From the NCBI GenBank assembly GCA_030430565.1, contig JAUIKS010000020.1, positions 160,418 through 224,417 on the forward strand: DNA of 64,000 nt, written 5' to 3'. Both the position numbers and the translations under genes were made by a program. Of the stretch, positions 20,684-30,203 are shown piece after piece. Under the pieces are notes generated by a model that worked only from the letters and a program-made list of their open reading frames with translations, made no database searches and had not been told where the DNA came from. This DNA comes from Polyangia bacterium (GTDB lineage: Bacteria; Myxococcota_A; Polyangia; Nannocystales; Nannocystaceae). Positions within the stretch are counted from its first letter, which is position 1, and the number at the start of each line of letters is the position of its first letter.

Positions 20684-21648
20684 AGCAGAAAGTGCTGGAG
20701 TTCGAGCGTCCGATCGTCGAGCTCGAGGGCAAGATCAAGGAGCTGAAGCTGCTGTCCGAGGGCCGCTCGGACATGGCCTCCGAGATCTCGCGGCTCGAGC
20801 AGAAAGCGCAGGAGCTGCAGCGCGAGCGCTTCGCGAAGCTGACCCCTTGGGAGCAGCTGCAGCTCGCCAAGCACCCGGACCGGCCCTACACCCTCGACTA
20901 CATCGGCGAGCTGATCAGCGACTTCGCCGAGCTCAAGGGCGACCGCGCGTACCGTGACGACCCGGCGATCGTCGGCGGGGTGGGGCGCTTCGAGGGGCGG
21001 CCGGTGATCATCCTCGGGCACCAGAAAGGCCGCAACACCAAGGAGAACGTCTACCGCAACTTCGGGATGGCGCGCCCCGAGGGCTACCGCAAGTGCAAGC
21101 GCCTGATGAGGATGGCGGACCAGTTCGGCCTGCCGCTGGTGTGCATGATCGACACGGCCGGCGCGTACCCGGGGATCGGCGCCGAGGAGCGCGGGCAGGC
21201 CGAGGCGATCGCGAGCTCGATCGAGCTGATGGCGAGCCTGCGCGTGCCGACCCTGTCGATCGTGATCGGCGAGGGCGGCTCGGGCGGCGCGCTCGCGATC
21301 GGCGTGACCGATCGGATCCTGATGCTGGAGCACTCGGTGTACTCCGTGATCTCGCCGCGCGGCTGCGCGTCGATCCTGTGGAAGAACCCGGAGGCCGAGC
21401 AGCTCGCGGCCGAGCAGCTGCGGATGACCGCCGAGGATCTGTGCGCGCTCGGGATCTGCGACGAGCGAATTCCCGAGGCGATCGGCGGCGCGCACCGCGG
21501 GCTGGCGAGCACGGCGGCGGCGCTGCGGGGCGCGATGCGACGGCACCTCAGCGAGCTCGACGCGCTCACCGTAGACGAGCGCCTAGAGGCGAGGTACGCG
21601 AAATTCCGCAGCATCGGCCACCTGGAGCTGGTCGCTGATTCAGGCTAA
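20680..21648 (+). CDS. accA: Acetyl-CoA carboxylase carboxyltransferase subunit alpha
   Basis: 322 residues, GTG start overlapping the miaA stop. Full-length AccA: coiled N-terminus (EFERPIVELEGKIKELKLLS), PWEQLQLAKHPDRPYTLDYI, HQKGRNTKENVYRNFGM, LPLVCMIDTAGAYPGIGAEE, GEGGSGGALAIGVTDRI and SVISPRGCASILWK. It catalyses carboxyl transfer to acetyl-CoA, the first committed step of fatty-acid synthesis, with AccD (not in the window). The pairing with miaA and mutL appears to be a housekeeping operon of convenience. Confidence 0.96.
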   Translation: MKQKVLEFERPIVELEGKIKELKLLSEGRSDMASEISRLEQKAQELQRERFAKLTPWEQLQLAKHPDRPYTLDYIGELISDFAELKGDRAYRDDPAIVGGVGRFEGRPVIILGHQKGRNTKENVYRNFGMARPEGYRKCKRLMRMADQFGLPLVCMIDTAGAYPGIGAEERGQAEAIASSIELMASLRVPTLSIVIGEGGSGGALAIGVTDRILMLEHSVYSVISPRGCASILWKNPEAEQLAAEQLRMTAEDLCALGICDERIPEAIGGAHRGLASTAAALRGAMRRHLSELDALTVDERLEARYAKFRSIGHLELVADSG

Positions 21649-21690
21649 ATTACGGCGCGCGCGAGCTCGGCTCGCGGCCGAGGAATTCGT

Positions 21691-23901
21691 GTGCTCGCCC
21701 ATCTGCTGCTGATAACCGCCGTCGCGCTCGGGATGGCGCTGATGCGCCTGCTCCGGCGGCTCGAGCCCGGGCAGCGCGGCTACCTGCTGGTCGTCGCCGG
21801 GCTGCTGGTCGCGACGCTCATCGCGATGCGGCGCGAGGACGTGTTCCTCTCGGCGGTCGTGATCGGCTTCACGGCGCTTACGGTCGTGATCCCGTGGGGT
21901 CTCGAGGGCATGTCCCGAAGGTCATTCGCGCGCGGGCAGCTGTCGTGGGCGGTGCGGCTCGCGGCCGCGCGCTCGATCCTGATGCCGGGCGCGGGCCTCG
22001 AGCGACAGCAGCAGGTGCTGCGCGGCCTCGGGCTGCTCGAGCGCCAGGGGGTCGACGCGGCGCTCTCGTACTTCCGCGAGCTGGCCGGCGAGGCCGAGGA
22101 TGGCGGCGAGCTCGCGGTGATCCACGAGCAGATCGTCTCGATGCTGTTCTACGACCAGCGCTGGAGCGAGGGGATCGCCCACTTCGAGGGCCAGTTCCCG
22201 CCGGCCTATGCGGCGATGCGCCCGGTGCTCGCGCTCGGGCTGCTGCGGGCCTACGGCGAGGCGGGGCGCCTCGACAACGCGGCCGGGCTGCTGCGCGCGC
22301 TCGAGGACGGTCCGCTGGGCGCCGATCCGAACGCGGCCGAGCTGCTCGGGCAGGCGCGCCTGACCTTCCTCGCCTACGCCGGCGCGAGCCGCTTCGTCGA
22401 CGAGGCGGTCGGCGGCGGGCACTGCAAGTCGCTCGGCCTGTCACAGGCGAGCGGCGCGCTGTTTCGCGGGATCGCGCTGGCGCGGGCCGGCGAGCGTAAG
22501 CAGGCGGTCGACGAGCTCGAGCGCGTGCACACGCTCGCGGGGCCGTCCGACGATCGGGTGGTGCGGGCGTCTCGCGCGGCGCTCGACATGGTCGAGCAGG
22601 TCATCGAGCTCGAGCCCGAGCTGCGCCGCTACGTGCAAGCGGTCGGCGAGCGCCTGCGCAGCTTCCTGCAGACCGAGCGCCTGCCGCGGCGCCGCGGGCC
22701 GGTCTTCGTGACGCACTTCGTCGTCCTCGCGCTCGTCGTGGGCTACGTGGCGACGCAGCTCGCCGGCGCGGGCGGGCTCGGGCTGCTGCGCGTCGGCGCC
22801 TTCACCCCCGAGCTGTGGCGCGCGGGCAGCTGGGGCCGGCTGTTCACCGCCGGCTTCGTGCAGACCGACCTCATCGGGCTGATCGTCGACATCTACGCGG
22901 TCTGGCTCGGAGGACATGTCGTCGAGCGCTTGCTCGGGAACGCGCGGATGGTCCTGATCACGCTGTGGGGCGCCATCGCGGGCGTCCTCGTCACGGTCGC
23001 CGTCGGCGCGTCGCCGGCGCAGCTGATCGGCGGCGGCAGCCTGATCGCGACCGGCGTCCTCGTCGCCGCGCTGTGGACCCTGATCCCCCGGCGGACGCCG
23101 AACCTGGCCAAGCGCGCGCGCCGGAGCCTGCTGCTGACGCTGTGGCTGCTGCTCGGCGCGCAGATCATCGAGACCATCCCCGGGCTCCGCGGCATCGCGG
23201 TCAGCCCCTTCGCGCTGGCGGCGGTCGCTGGGGTCGCCACGATCCTCAGCGGGGCGCTGCCGCTCAGCCTCCCCAAGCCCGTGCGCTACGTGCTCGGGGC
23301 GCTCGCGGGGTTGTCGGTCGCGGCCATGGTCGCGGGCCTCTGGCAGGTCGCGCGCGAAGATGTCGAGAGCTTCGCGCTCGCGCACCGCGAGCAAGCCTAC
23401 GCGGTCCAGGGCGTGGCCTTCACGACCCCCTGGAGCTTCGAGGAGACCGAGCTAGAGGTTCTGCGGGGTGAGGCGCTCCCGGTGTTTGAAGGCCTCATCG
23501 ACGCGCAGGCGCGGCGAGACGGGCTGCGGGTTCAGCTCGTGGTCGCGCCGATGAAGACGACCGCTTCTGAGGAAGCTGCTGCGGAGCCGATCGTGTTTGC
23601 GCTCGATCCGGCGCTGCGGCGCGCGGTTGACGTTCGCGAGGGCGGCGCTTTGCCGTCGAGCTTCACGACGATGATGGGCGAGGGGGGCTGGCGCTCGTAC
23701 CTCGTGCAGCGCAACGGTCAGGCGGTCGCGCGCGTGGTCGAGCGCCCCGTCGGCGAGCAGACCGCCGCGCTCGTCGCCGTGCCCCCGGAGGCGCTCGAGC
23801 TGGCGCCTGTCCTCTACGCCTCGATGCTGCGCGACGCCGCGGTCGCCGAGCCCGAGGGGGCGGCGACCGCGGAGGCGGCGGAGCCCGTCGAGCCGCAGTA
23901 G
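21691..23901 (+). CDS. TPR-containing membrane protein with rhomboid-like domain lacking the catalytic His
   Basis: 736 residues, GTG start. Two or three N-terminal transmembrane helices (LAHLLLITAVALGMALM; YLLVVAGLLVATLIAM) precede a helical-repeat region (about 85-320; FEGQFPPAYAAMRPVLALG, AGERKQAVDELERVHTLAG) that looks TPR-like. A second membrane block (345-570) has rhomboid layout: WRAGSWGRLFTAGFVQTDLI, DIYAVWLGGHVVERLLGN, then GGGSLIATGVL where GxSx is expected. The His usually found in the last helix (AHxxG) is not seen. The C-terminal 170 residues are soluble. It may be a pseudoprotease or scaffold; the serine motif could also be chance. It lies 42 bp after accA. Confidence 0.6.
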   Translation: MLAHLLLITAVALGMALMRLLRRLEPGQRGYLLVVAGLLVATLIAMRREDVFLSAVVIGFTALTVVIPWGLEGMSRRSFARGQLSWAVRLAAARSILMPGAGLERQQQVLRGLGLLERQGVDAALSYFRELAGEAEDGGELAVIHEQIVSMLFYDQRWSEGIAHFEGQFPPAYAAMRPVLALGLLRAYGEAGRLDNAAGLLRALEDGPLGADPNAAELLGQARLTFLAYAGASRFVDEAVGGGHCKSLGLSQASGALFRGIALARAGERKQAVDELERVHTLAGPSDDRVVRASRAALDMVEQVIELEPELRRYVQAVGERLRSFLQTERLPRRRGPVFVTHFVVLALVVGYVATQLAGAGGLGLLRVGAFTPELWRAGSWGRLFTAGFVQTDLIGLIVDIYAVWLGGHVVERLLGNARMVLITLWGAIAGVLVTVAVGASPAQLIGGGSLIATGVLVAALWTLIPRRTPNLAKRARRSLLLTLWLLLGAQIIETIPGLRGIAVSPFALAAVAGVATILSGALPLSLPKPVRYVLGALAGLSVAAMVAGLWQVAREDVESFALAHREQAYAVQGVAFTTPWSFEETELEVLRGEALPVFEGLIDAQARRDGLRVQLVVAPMKTTASEEAAAEPIVFALDPALRRAVDVREGGALPSSFTTMMGEGGWRSYLVQRNGQAVARVVERPVGEQTAALVAVPPEALELAPVLYASMLRDAAVAEPEGAATAEAAEPVEPQ

Positions 23902-23922
23902 GCTCGACGGCGCGTCGGCTCC

Positions 23923-25845
23923 CTACTCCGCGTCGTCGTCGGCGTCGTCCGCAGCTTCGTCGGGCGGCGCGCCGAGTCCGAACATCAGGTAGGCGGCGCC
24001 GTTGTTGGCGGCGTCGTGGTCATGACGCGGCGCGGCGAGCAGGAAGTCGGCGACGCGGTCGCCGTTGACATCGCCGACGCCGGCCATCGACGCGCCGACG
24101 TCGCCGCCGGCCGAGAGCCCCTCGAACGCGAAGCCGCCCACGCCCTCGTCGGCGTCCTCGAGCATCACGGCCGCCGCGTCGTCCTTGCCGTAGATCACGT
24201 AGGCCCGCCCGGGCGCGGGCTCGTAGTAGTCGAAGCCGCCCGGCGCTCGCTTGACGCCGAGGCCGATGTCGTCGAAGCCGTCGCTGTTGATGTCGCCGAC
24301 GCCCGCGAGCGCGTCGCCGATGTTCCAGCTCTCGATCGGCGTCTCTAAGGCGATGCGGAAGCCGCCGCCCTCGCCCTGCGCGACGGCGCTGAGCATGACG
24401 TCGTCCGCGCCCTGCTTCCCGAACACCACGAACGCGCGCCCGACCCCCCAGAGGTCGTCCTGACGCGCGCCCGGGGCCCCGACGAGGATGTCGGCGAGCT
24501 CGTCGCCGTTGACATCGCCGGCCGCCGCGATCCTGCCGCCCACCGTGTCCTCTTCGTCCCAGCCGACGATCGAGAAGGCGGGCGCGGGGCTGTCGCCGGA
24601 GTAGACGTGCACGCGCCCCAGCGGCAGCGGGTTGTTGTAGTCCCAGCCGTTTCCTAGCGCGCCGATCGCGAAGTCGTCGACCTCGTCACCGTCGACGTCG
24701 CCGAGGCCAGCGACCGAGAAGCCGAGGCGCGTGTTGTCCTCGGTCGGGCGGTAGACGCGTCCGCCCTCGCCGTTCTCGACGGCCGCGAGGCTCATCGAGC
24801 CGAGGCCCGCGCCGCCGTAGACCAGGTACACCGCGCCGTTGCGGAAGGTGTCGTAGTCGTAGGTGGCGAAGGGGGCGCCGATCAGCAGATCGTCGAAGCC
24901 GTCGCCGTTGACGTCGCCCGCGCCGGCGACGGAGTAGCCGATTCGATCGAGCTGCTCGGCGCCGTCGATCACGAAGCCGCCGTCGCCCTCGGCGAGCTGC
25001 TCGGTGGTGATGGGCTCGCCGGTGGTCTTGCCCAGCACCACGTAGCAGCGCCCGGCGCTGATGAGGTTCTGCGGGTCGGGCGTGAACTGCTGGTCACAGA
25101 ACACGATGTCGGCGAGGCCGTCGCCGTTGACATCGCCCGCGCCGTCGACCAGCTGACCGATGCGCTCGTTCGGGGTCGAGCCCTGGATGACGAAGCCGTT
25201 GTCGCCGTTGACGGCGCCCTCGGGCGAGATCGCGTCGGGGTGCTCGTTGCCGAAGATCACGTAGACGCGGCCGGTGTCGACGCCCGAGGCGTTGATGAAG
25301 GGGGCCGAGGTGAGGACGTCGTCGAGGCCGTCGCCGTTGACATCGCCGACGTGGGCGACGCGAAAGCCCATGTGATCCTCGTCGGTGCGCCCGTAGATGG
25401 CGACCCCGGCCTCGTGCTCCTCGAGCTCGTCCGGGTCGCTGAGCCGCGGCGCGACCGAGACGTAGACCGTGCCGTCGGACTCGGTCGAGTCGTCGAGCGC
25501 GTAGCTGAACTCGTCGCGGCCCCAGTAGCCGTCGGCCGGCGTGTAGGTGAAGCCGCCGTCCTCCGCGAGCTCGACCTCGCCGCCGCGCAGGGACGCGCTG
25601 TCGTAGGCGCCGATGGCCGCGCCGTCGTCGTTGGCGAGCACGCCCTCGTCGGCCGCGACCTCCAGCGGCGTGTCCTCGACGGTGGCGTACGCGTCGACGC
25701 GCGCGCCGCCGTCCGCCGTGTCGCCGTCCGTGTCGCCGCCGCTGTCGCCGCAGCCGGCGAGCACGAGCGCGAGCGGGATGACCAGCGTCCAGCGCTGGCC
25801 TCCAAACAGGTTCCAAGGGTCATGTGTAGGGAGTCCGTAAGCCAT
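23923..25845 (-). CDS. FG-GAP (integrin-like) surface lipoprotein
   Basis: 640 residues from the ATG at 25845, giving the signal QRWTLVIPLALVLAGCG (lipobox LAGC). A short Asp/Gly tether and a cadherin-like/Ig-like domain follow (TPLEVAADEGVLANDDGA, then GGFTYTPADGYWGRDEFSY). Seven FG-GAP repeats follow, each with a calcium-binding-type loop: GDVNGDGLDDVL, GDVNGDGLADIV, GDVNGDGFDDLL, GDVDGDEVDDFA, GDVNGDELADIL, GDINSDGFDDIG and GDVNGDRVADFL. Seven repeats are enough for one closed beta-propeller. Likely calcium-stabilised and surface-exposed. It ends 21 bp from the rhomboid-like gene (convergent). Confidence 0.8.
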   Translation of the reverse strand: MAYGLPTHDPWNLFGGQRWTLVIPLALVLAGCGDSGGDTDGDTADGGARVDAYATVEDTPLEVAADEGVLANDDGAAIGAYDSASLRGGEVELAEDGGFTYTPADGYWGRDEFSYALDDSTESDGTVYVSVAPRLSDPDELEEHEAGVAIYGRTDEDHMGFRVAHVGDVNGDGLDDVLTSAPFINASGVDTGRVYVIFGNEHPDAISPEGAVNGDNGFVIQGSTPNERIGQLVDGAGDVNGDGLADIVFCDQQFTPDPQNLISAGRCYVVLGKTTGEPITTEQLAEGDGGFVIDGAEQLDRIGYSVAGAGDVNGDGFDDLLIGAPFATYDYDTFRNGAVYLVYGGAGLGSMSLAAVENGEGGRVYRPTEDNTRLGFSVAGLGDVDGDEVDDFAIGALGNGWDYNNPLPLGRVHVYSGDSPAPAFSIVGWDEEDTVGGRIAAAGDVNGDELADILVGAPGARQDDLWGVGRAFVVFGKQGADDVMLSAVAQGEGGGFRIALETPIESWNIGDALAGVGDINSDGFDDIGLGVKRAPGGFDYYEPAPGRAYVIYGKDDAAAVMLEDADEGVGGFAFEGLSAGGDVGASMAGVGDVNGDRVADFLLAAPRHDHDAANNGAAYLMFGLGAPPDEAADDADDDAE

Positions 25846-26016
25846 GGAGAGACGCAGTTGTACCACCGCCGCCGGCGCCCTGACCCCGCAATTCCTTCGA
25901 GCTCGCCCGCGCCCGCGCGGCCTCCTCTCCAGGGCGTTCTCTCCAGGTGCAGAGGGTCCGCGAGCCCGCGCGCTTCGCTCGCGCGGCGCGGGAAACTGCG
26001 GCACTCTCGTGCGCAG

Positions 26017-26910
26017 GTGTCAAGGGCCGAGGCGAGGGAGCGCGACGCGGTCGCGTGGTTCGAGCGCGAGCTCGACGCGCTCGTGCGCGCCGTCGAGGCT
26101 GAGGTCGAGGTCGTGCGCGACGCGTCGGGCGTTCAGCTCGCGCCGCGCCGCGCGGCCGAGGGCGCGCAGGCGCTGGCGATCTCGATCCGTCAGGGGCAGC
26201 GCGAGCCGGGCGCCGTCGAGGTCTCGCTCGCCGGCTGGGTGTACGCGAGCTCGCTGATCGGCGCCGGCGGCGATGACGATGATGAGTCGGCGGAGGACGC
26301 CCTCGAGCGCGCGGCCACGACGCTCGACCTGATCGGCGCCGCGCTGTTCGGCGAGCTGCGCGTGCGCGAGCTGCTGGTCGCCGGGCGAGCGCGGCGCTGG
26401 ACCGCCGAGCTCAAGAGCCGTCGCGGCGCGGGCTGGCGCGCCCTCGGCGGTCAGGGGCCCGGCTCGTGGAACCCGCTCGCGCGGCGGACGAACGCGACGC
26501 GACGGAACGCGGTCCGGCGTCCGCGGGGCTACCGGGCGGTCGACTCGGTCGCGCGGCCCGACGCGCCGTGGAGCGGGCGCGCGGGCTTCATCGCCCGGCT
26601 CGCCGCGCGCTTGGAAGACGCCGGCGAGCTGCCGATCGACGGCGAGCTCGACCTGCACAATTTTAAGCCGAAGCAGGTCAAGCCGCTCGTCCTCGCCTAC
26701 ATCGACGAGTGTCGCGCGCGCGGGATCTTCGAGCTGCGGATCGTCCACGGCAAGGGCGTCGGCAACCTGCGGCGCACGGTCCACGCGCTGCTCGACCGTC
26801 ACCCGCAGGTGCTCGACTACCGGCTGGGGGGGCACGGCGCCGGCAGCTGGGGCGCCACGCTCGTCAACCTCGCGCCGCGCGACGACGCCGCTGACGCCGA
26901 CGCGCCGTGA
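26017..26910 (+). CDS. Smr-domain protein
   Basis: 297 residues from GTG 26017; an exact start is uncertain because no strong ribosome site is visible. The C-terminal 85 residues are a Smr domain: LDLHNFKPKQVKPLVLAYID (LDLH), then LRIVHGKGVGNLRRTV (HGKG) and GATLVNL. Smr domains have nicking endonuclease or RNA-cleaving activity in MutS2 and stand-alone proteins, with LDLH and HGxG as the conserved motifs. The N-terminal region is Arg-rich and acidic in parts (GDDDDESAED). Probably acts on nucleic acid. It diverges from the FG-GAP gene. Confidence 0.75.
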   Translation: MSRAEARERDAVAWFERELDALVRAVEAEVEVVRDASGVQLAPRRAAEGAQALAISIRQGQREPGAVEVSLAGWVYASSLIGAGGDDDDESAEDALERAATTLDLIGAALFGELRVRELLVAGRARRWTAELKSRRGAGWRALGGQGPGSWNPLARRTNATRRNAVRRPRGYRAVDSVARPDAPWSGRAGFIARLAARLEDAGELPIDGELDLHNFKPKQVKPLVLAYIDECRARGIFELRIVHGKGVGNLRRTVHALLDRHPQVLDYRLGGHGAGSWGATLVNLAPRDDAADADAP

Positions 26911-26917
26911 CGAGCGA

Positions 26918-27436
26918 TCAGTGCACGACGCGGATGTTGAACATCTCGCGCAGCTCGCCGAGCGGGGTGTCGAGGTAGACCTCGTTGCCGTAGATCGGCC
27001 ACTTCCGCGTCATGCGGCGGGCGCTCCAGATCACGCGCGCGACCTTGGGGAGCGCGCCGATCGAGGCCCAGATCGTGCGCCACCAGCCGAGCTCGCGCAT
27101 GAGATCGTTGAGCACCTTTCGGCTGTCCTCCTGCTTGTAATAGGCGAGCAGGTCGCGGAGCTCGACGTTGGTGCCCGCGAGCGTCCACGTGTCGGTCATC
27201 GCCTCGTTGGGCAGCGAGGTGTCGGTGCCGAAGACGACGTGGCAGATGTCGTGGGCCGCGAAGAACCGGCCGATGTTCTCGGGCATATCCGAGGGCTCGA
27301 GCAGGTCTGGGGTGGCGCGCCGCAGCTCCTCGAGGCCCTCTCGCAGGGTCATGGTCGCGTCTTGGTGCATATAGCGGTGTGGGAGCGCGGGGCGGGCGGC
27401 GGCGGCTTCACGGGCGGGCGTGGTCGTGGCGAGCAT
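26918..27436 (-). CDS. Coq4-like protein
   Basis: 172 residues, ATG at 27436 with GAGGAC upstream inside the end of the TetR gene. The key motif is HDICHVVFGTDTSLPNE, an exact HDxxH-x11-E as in Coq4, the zinc/lipid-binding ubiquinone-biosynthesis protein that decarboxylates and hydroxylates the ring precursor (established for eukaryotic Coq4; bacterial members are less studied). Hydrophobic helices follow (LLAYYKQEDSRKVLNDLM; KVARVIWSARRM). It lies 5 bp after the TetR gene, so they form an operon. Role in quinone or lipid metabolism is inference from the motif. Confidence 0.6.
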   Translation of the reverse strand: MLATTTPAREAAAARPALPHRYMHQDATMTLREGLEELRRATPDLLEPSDMPENIGRFFAAHDICHVVFGTDTSLPNEAMTDTWTLAGTNVELRDLLAYYKQEDSRKVLNDLMRELGWWRTIWASIGALPKVARVIWSARRMTRKWPIYGNEVYLDTPLGELREMFNIRVVH

Positions 27437-27441
27437 GGCGT

Positions 27442-28167
27442 CTAGTCCTCTTCGTCTTGGGTAGTAACGTTCATGTCTACAGGGTCATGTTGGGAACTCG
27501 TCGCGTCGAGCACCAGCCGCGCGAGCGCGGGCGCGGGCGCGGCGACGCGGACGAACAGGTCGACGAGGCGCTGCGGCAGCGCGGCGAGCTCGCCGAGCTC
27601 CTCGGGGCGCATCGTCTCCATGCGCGCGAGCAGGTAGCGATCGATCGCCTCGCCCATCCCGAGCATCGCGGCCGAGAGCAGCCCGTGGTCGAGGTCGTCT
27701 CGGATCGCGCCGATGCGGACGCCGGCGGCGATCAGCTCGTCGATGGCGCCGCGGAAGCCCTCGACGAGCTCGGAGTAGGCGGCGGACGCGGGCCCCTGCT
27801 CCGAGGTGGCGAGCAGCGCCTTGCCGAGGCCGAGCAGCACGGGGTCCTGCTGGAAGATCGACCAGGCGCGCGCGCACAGCTCGCTCGTCGCGGACCAGAA
27901 CGCCTCGGGGGCGCGCGCCTCGAGCACCGCGTCGAGTGACCCAAAGGCCAGCTGACCGCGCATGAGCGCGTCGTCGACGGTCGTGAGGAACAGGTCCTCT
28001 TTGTCGTCGAAGTAGTAGTACATCGCGCCCTTGCTGACGCCGGCGCTGCGGATGATCCGGTTGTACGAGGCCGCGCCGAAGCCGTGCTGGGCGAACTCGG
28101 CGGCGGCGGCGTCGAGGATGCGACGGCGCTTGGGCTCAGGGAGCTGGGTGAACCGCGGACGGGGCAT
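27442..28167 (-). CDS. TetR-family transcriptional regulator
   Basis: 241 residues from ATG 28167 (MPRPRFTQLPEPKRRRILDA); earlier starts add sequence that is not protein-like. The TetR helix-turn-helix is clear at about 12-58: ILDAAAAEFAQHGFGAASYN, RIIRSAGVSKGAMYYYFDD, KEDLF. The ligand domain is longer than usual and unassigned. It probably represses its own operon with the Coq4-like gene, responding to a hydrophobic ligand. Three 13-bp direct repeats 34-72 bp upstream are candidate operators. Confidence 0.9.
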   Translation of the reverse strand: MPRPRFTQLPEPKRRRILDAAAAEFAQHGFGAASYNRIIRSAGVSKGAMYYYFDDKEDLFLTTVDDALMRGQLAFGSLDAVLEARAPEAFWSATSELCARAWSIFQQDPVLLGLGKALLATSEQGPASAAYSELVEGFRGAIDELIAAGVRIGAIRDDLDHGLLSAAMLGMGEAIDRYLLARMETMRPEELGELAALPQRLVDLFVRVAAPAPALARLVLDATSSQHDPVDMNVTTQDEED

Positions 28168-28200
28168 GCGGCCAGCGTAGACCGAGGAGTTCGACTTCTC

Positions 28201-28239
28201 GGTTCGACTGGTAGGTTCGACCGGTGGGTTCGACCGCAT
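28201..28239 (-). promoter_or_regulatory. Three 13-bp direct repeats upstream of the TetR gene
   Basis: GGTTCGACTGGTA, GGTTCGACCGGTG and GGTTCGACCGCAT follow each other without gaps, and a fourth GTTCGAC lies just before at about 28192. Direct repeats with about a helical-turn period suggest cooperative binding. The assignment to the TetR protein is inferred from position. Confidence 0.45.
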
Positions 28240-28372
28240 GGTCTAAGATTGGATCCGTTGTTCCCGCCGCGCAAGAGGGACGTCGCGAAAAATCTCGAGA
28301 CGCCGCGAAACACGGGTTTTCACCCTCGTCAGGCCGGTCTGCGCGCGATCGCGCGCGCCGTCTTGGCCTCGT

Positions 28373-29839
<1,467 letters not shown>

Positions 29840-30203
29840 CGGTCCACGGGGGTACGACGCGGGACGTTCACGGACGACCCCCAACGACGGGGGTGGCACT
29901 GGCGCCGCGCCAACCAATCTCCCACATTCGGCCCACGAGTGCACTAGCGCCGCGCTCGTCGTGCTCGCGCGCGCGGGGAGAAACCGCGCCGCGCGAACGA
30001 GCCCGCGCGGCGTCGACCAGCACTTCAAAACATGGCTCTTCCTACCTGTCTCAAAGACCGAGGCCCGGCGCGCGAGGTGTCGTCGCGCCTGGATCCGAGC
30101 TCACCAAGAGATCAGCGCGCGGCCCGGTGCGCATACAATCGCCTCGCGGGCGGGCGGATTCGACGTGTGGAAACGAGCATGTCGAATCGGCAATATTGAT
30201 CGA
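29840..30203. other. Intergenic region between two minus-strand genes
   Basis: No convincing gene. It contains a 6-bp hairpin ACCCCC-AACGAC-GGGGGT (29877-29894) and should hold the histidine-kinase promoter, which I cannot identify. If the kinase uses a longer start, part of this region is coding. Confidence 0.35.

Noticed and set aside
29877..29909. TGGCAC element near 29894 as a sigma-54 promoter
   Set aside because: The -12 part (CCGC) is poor and no plus-strand gene follows.
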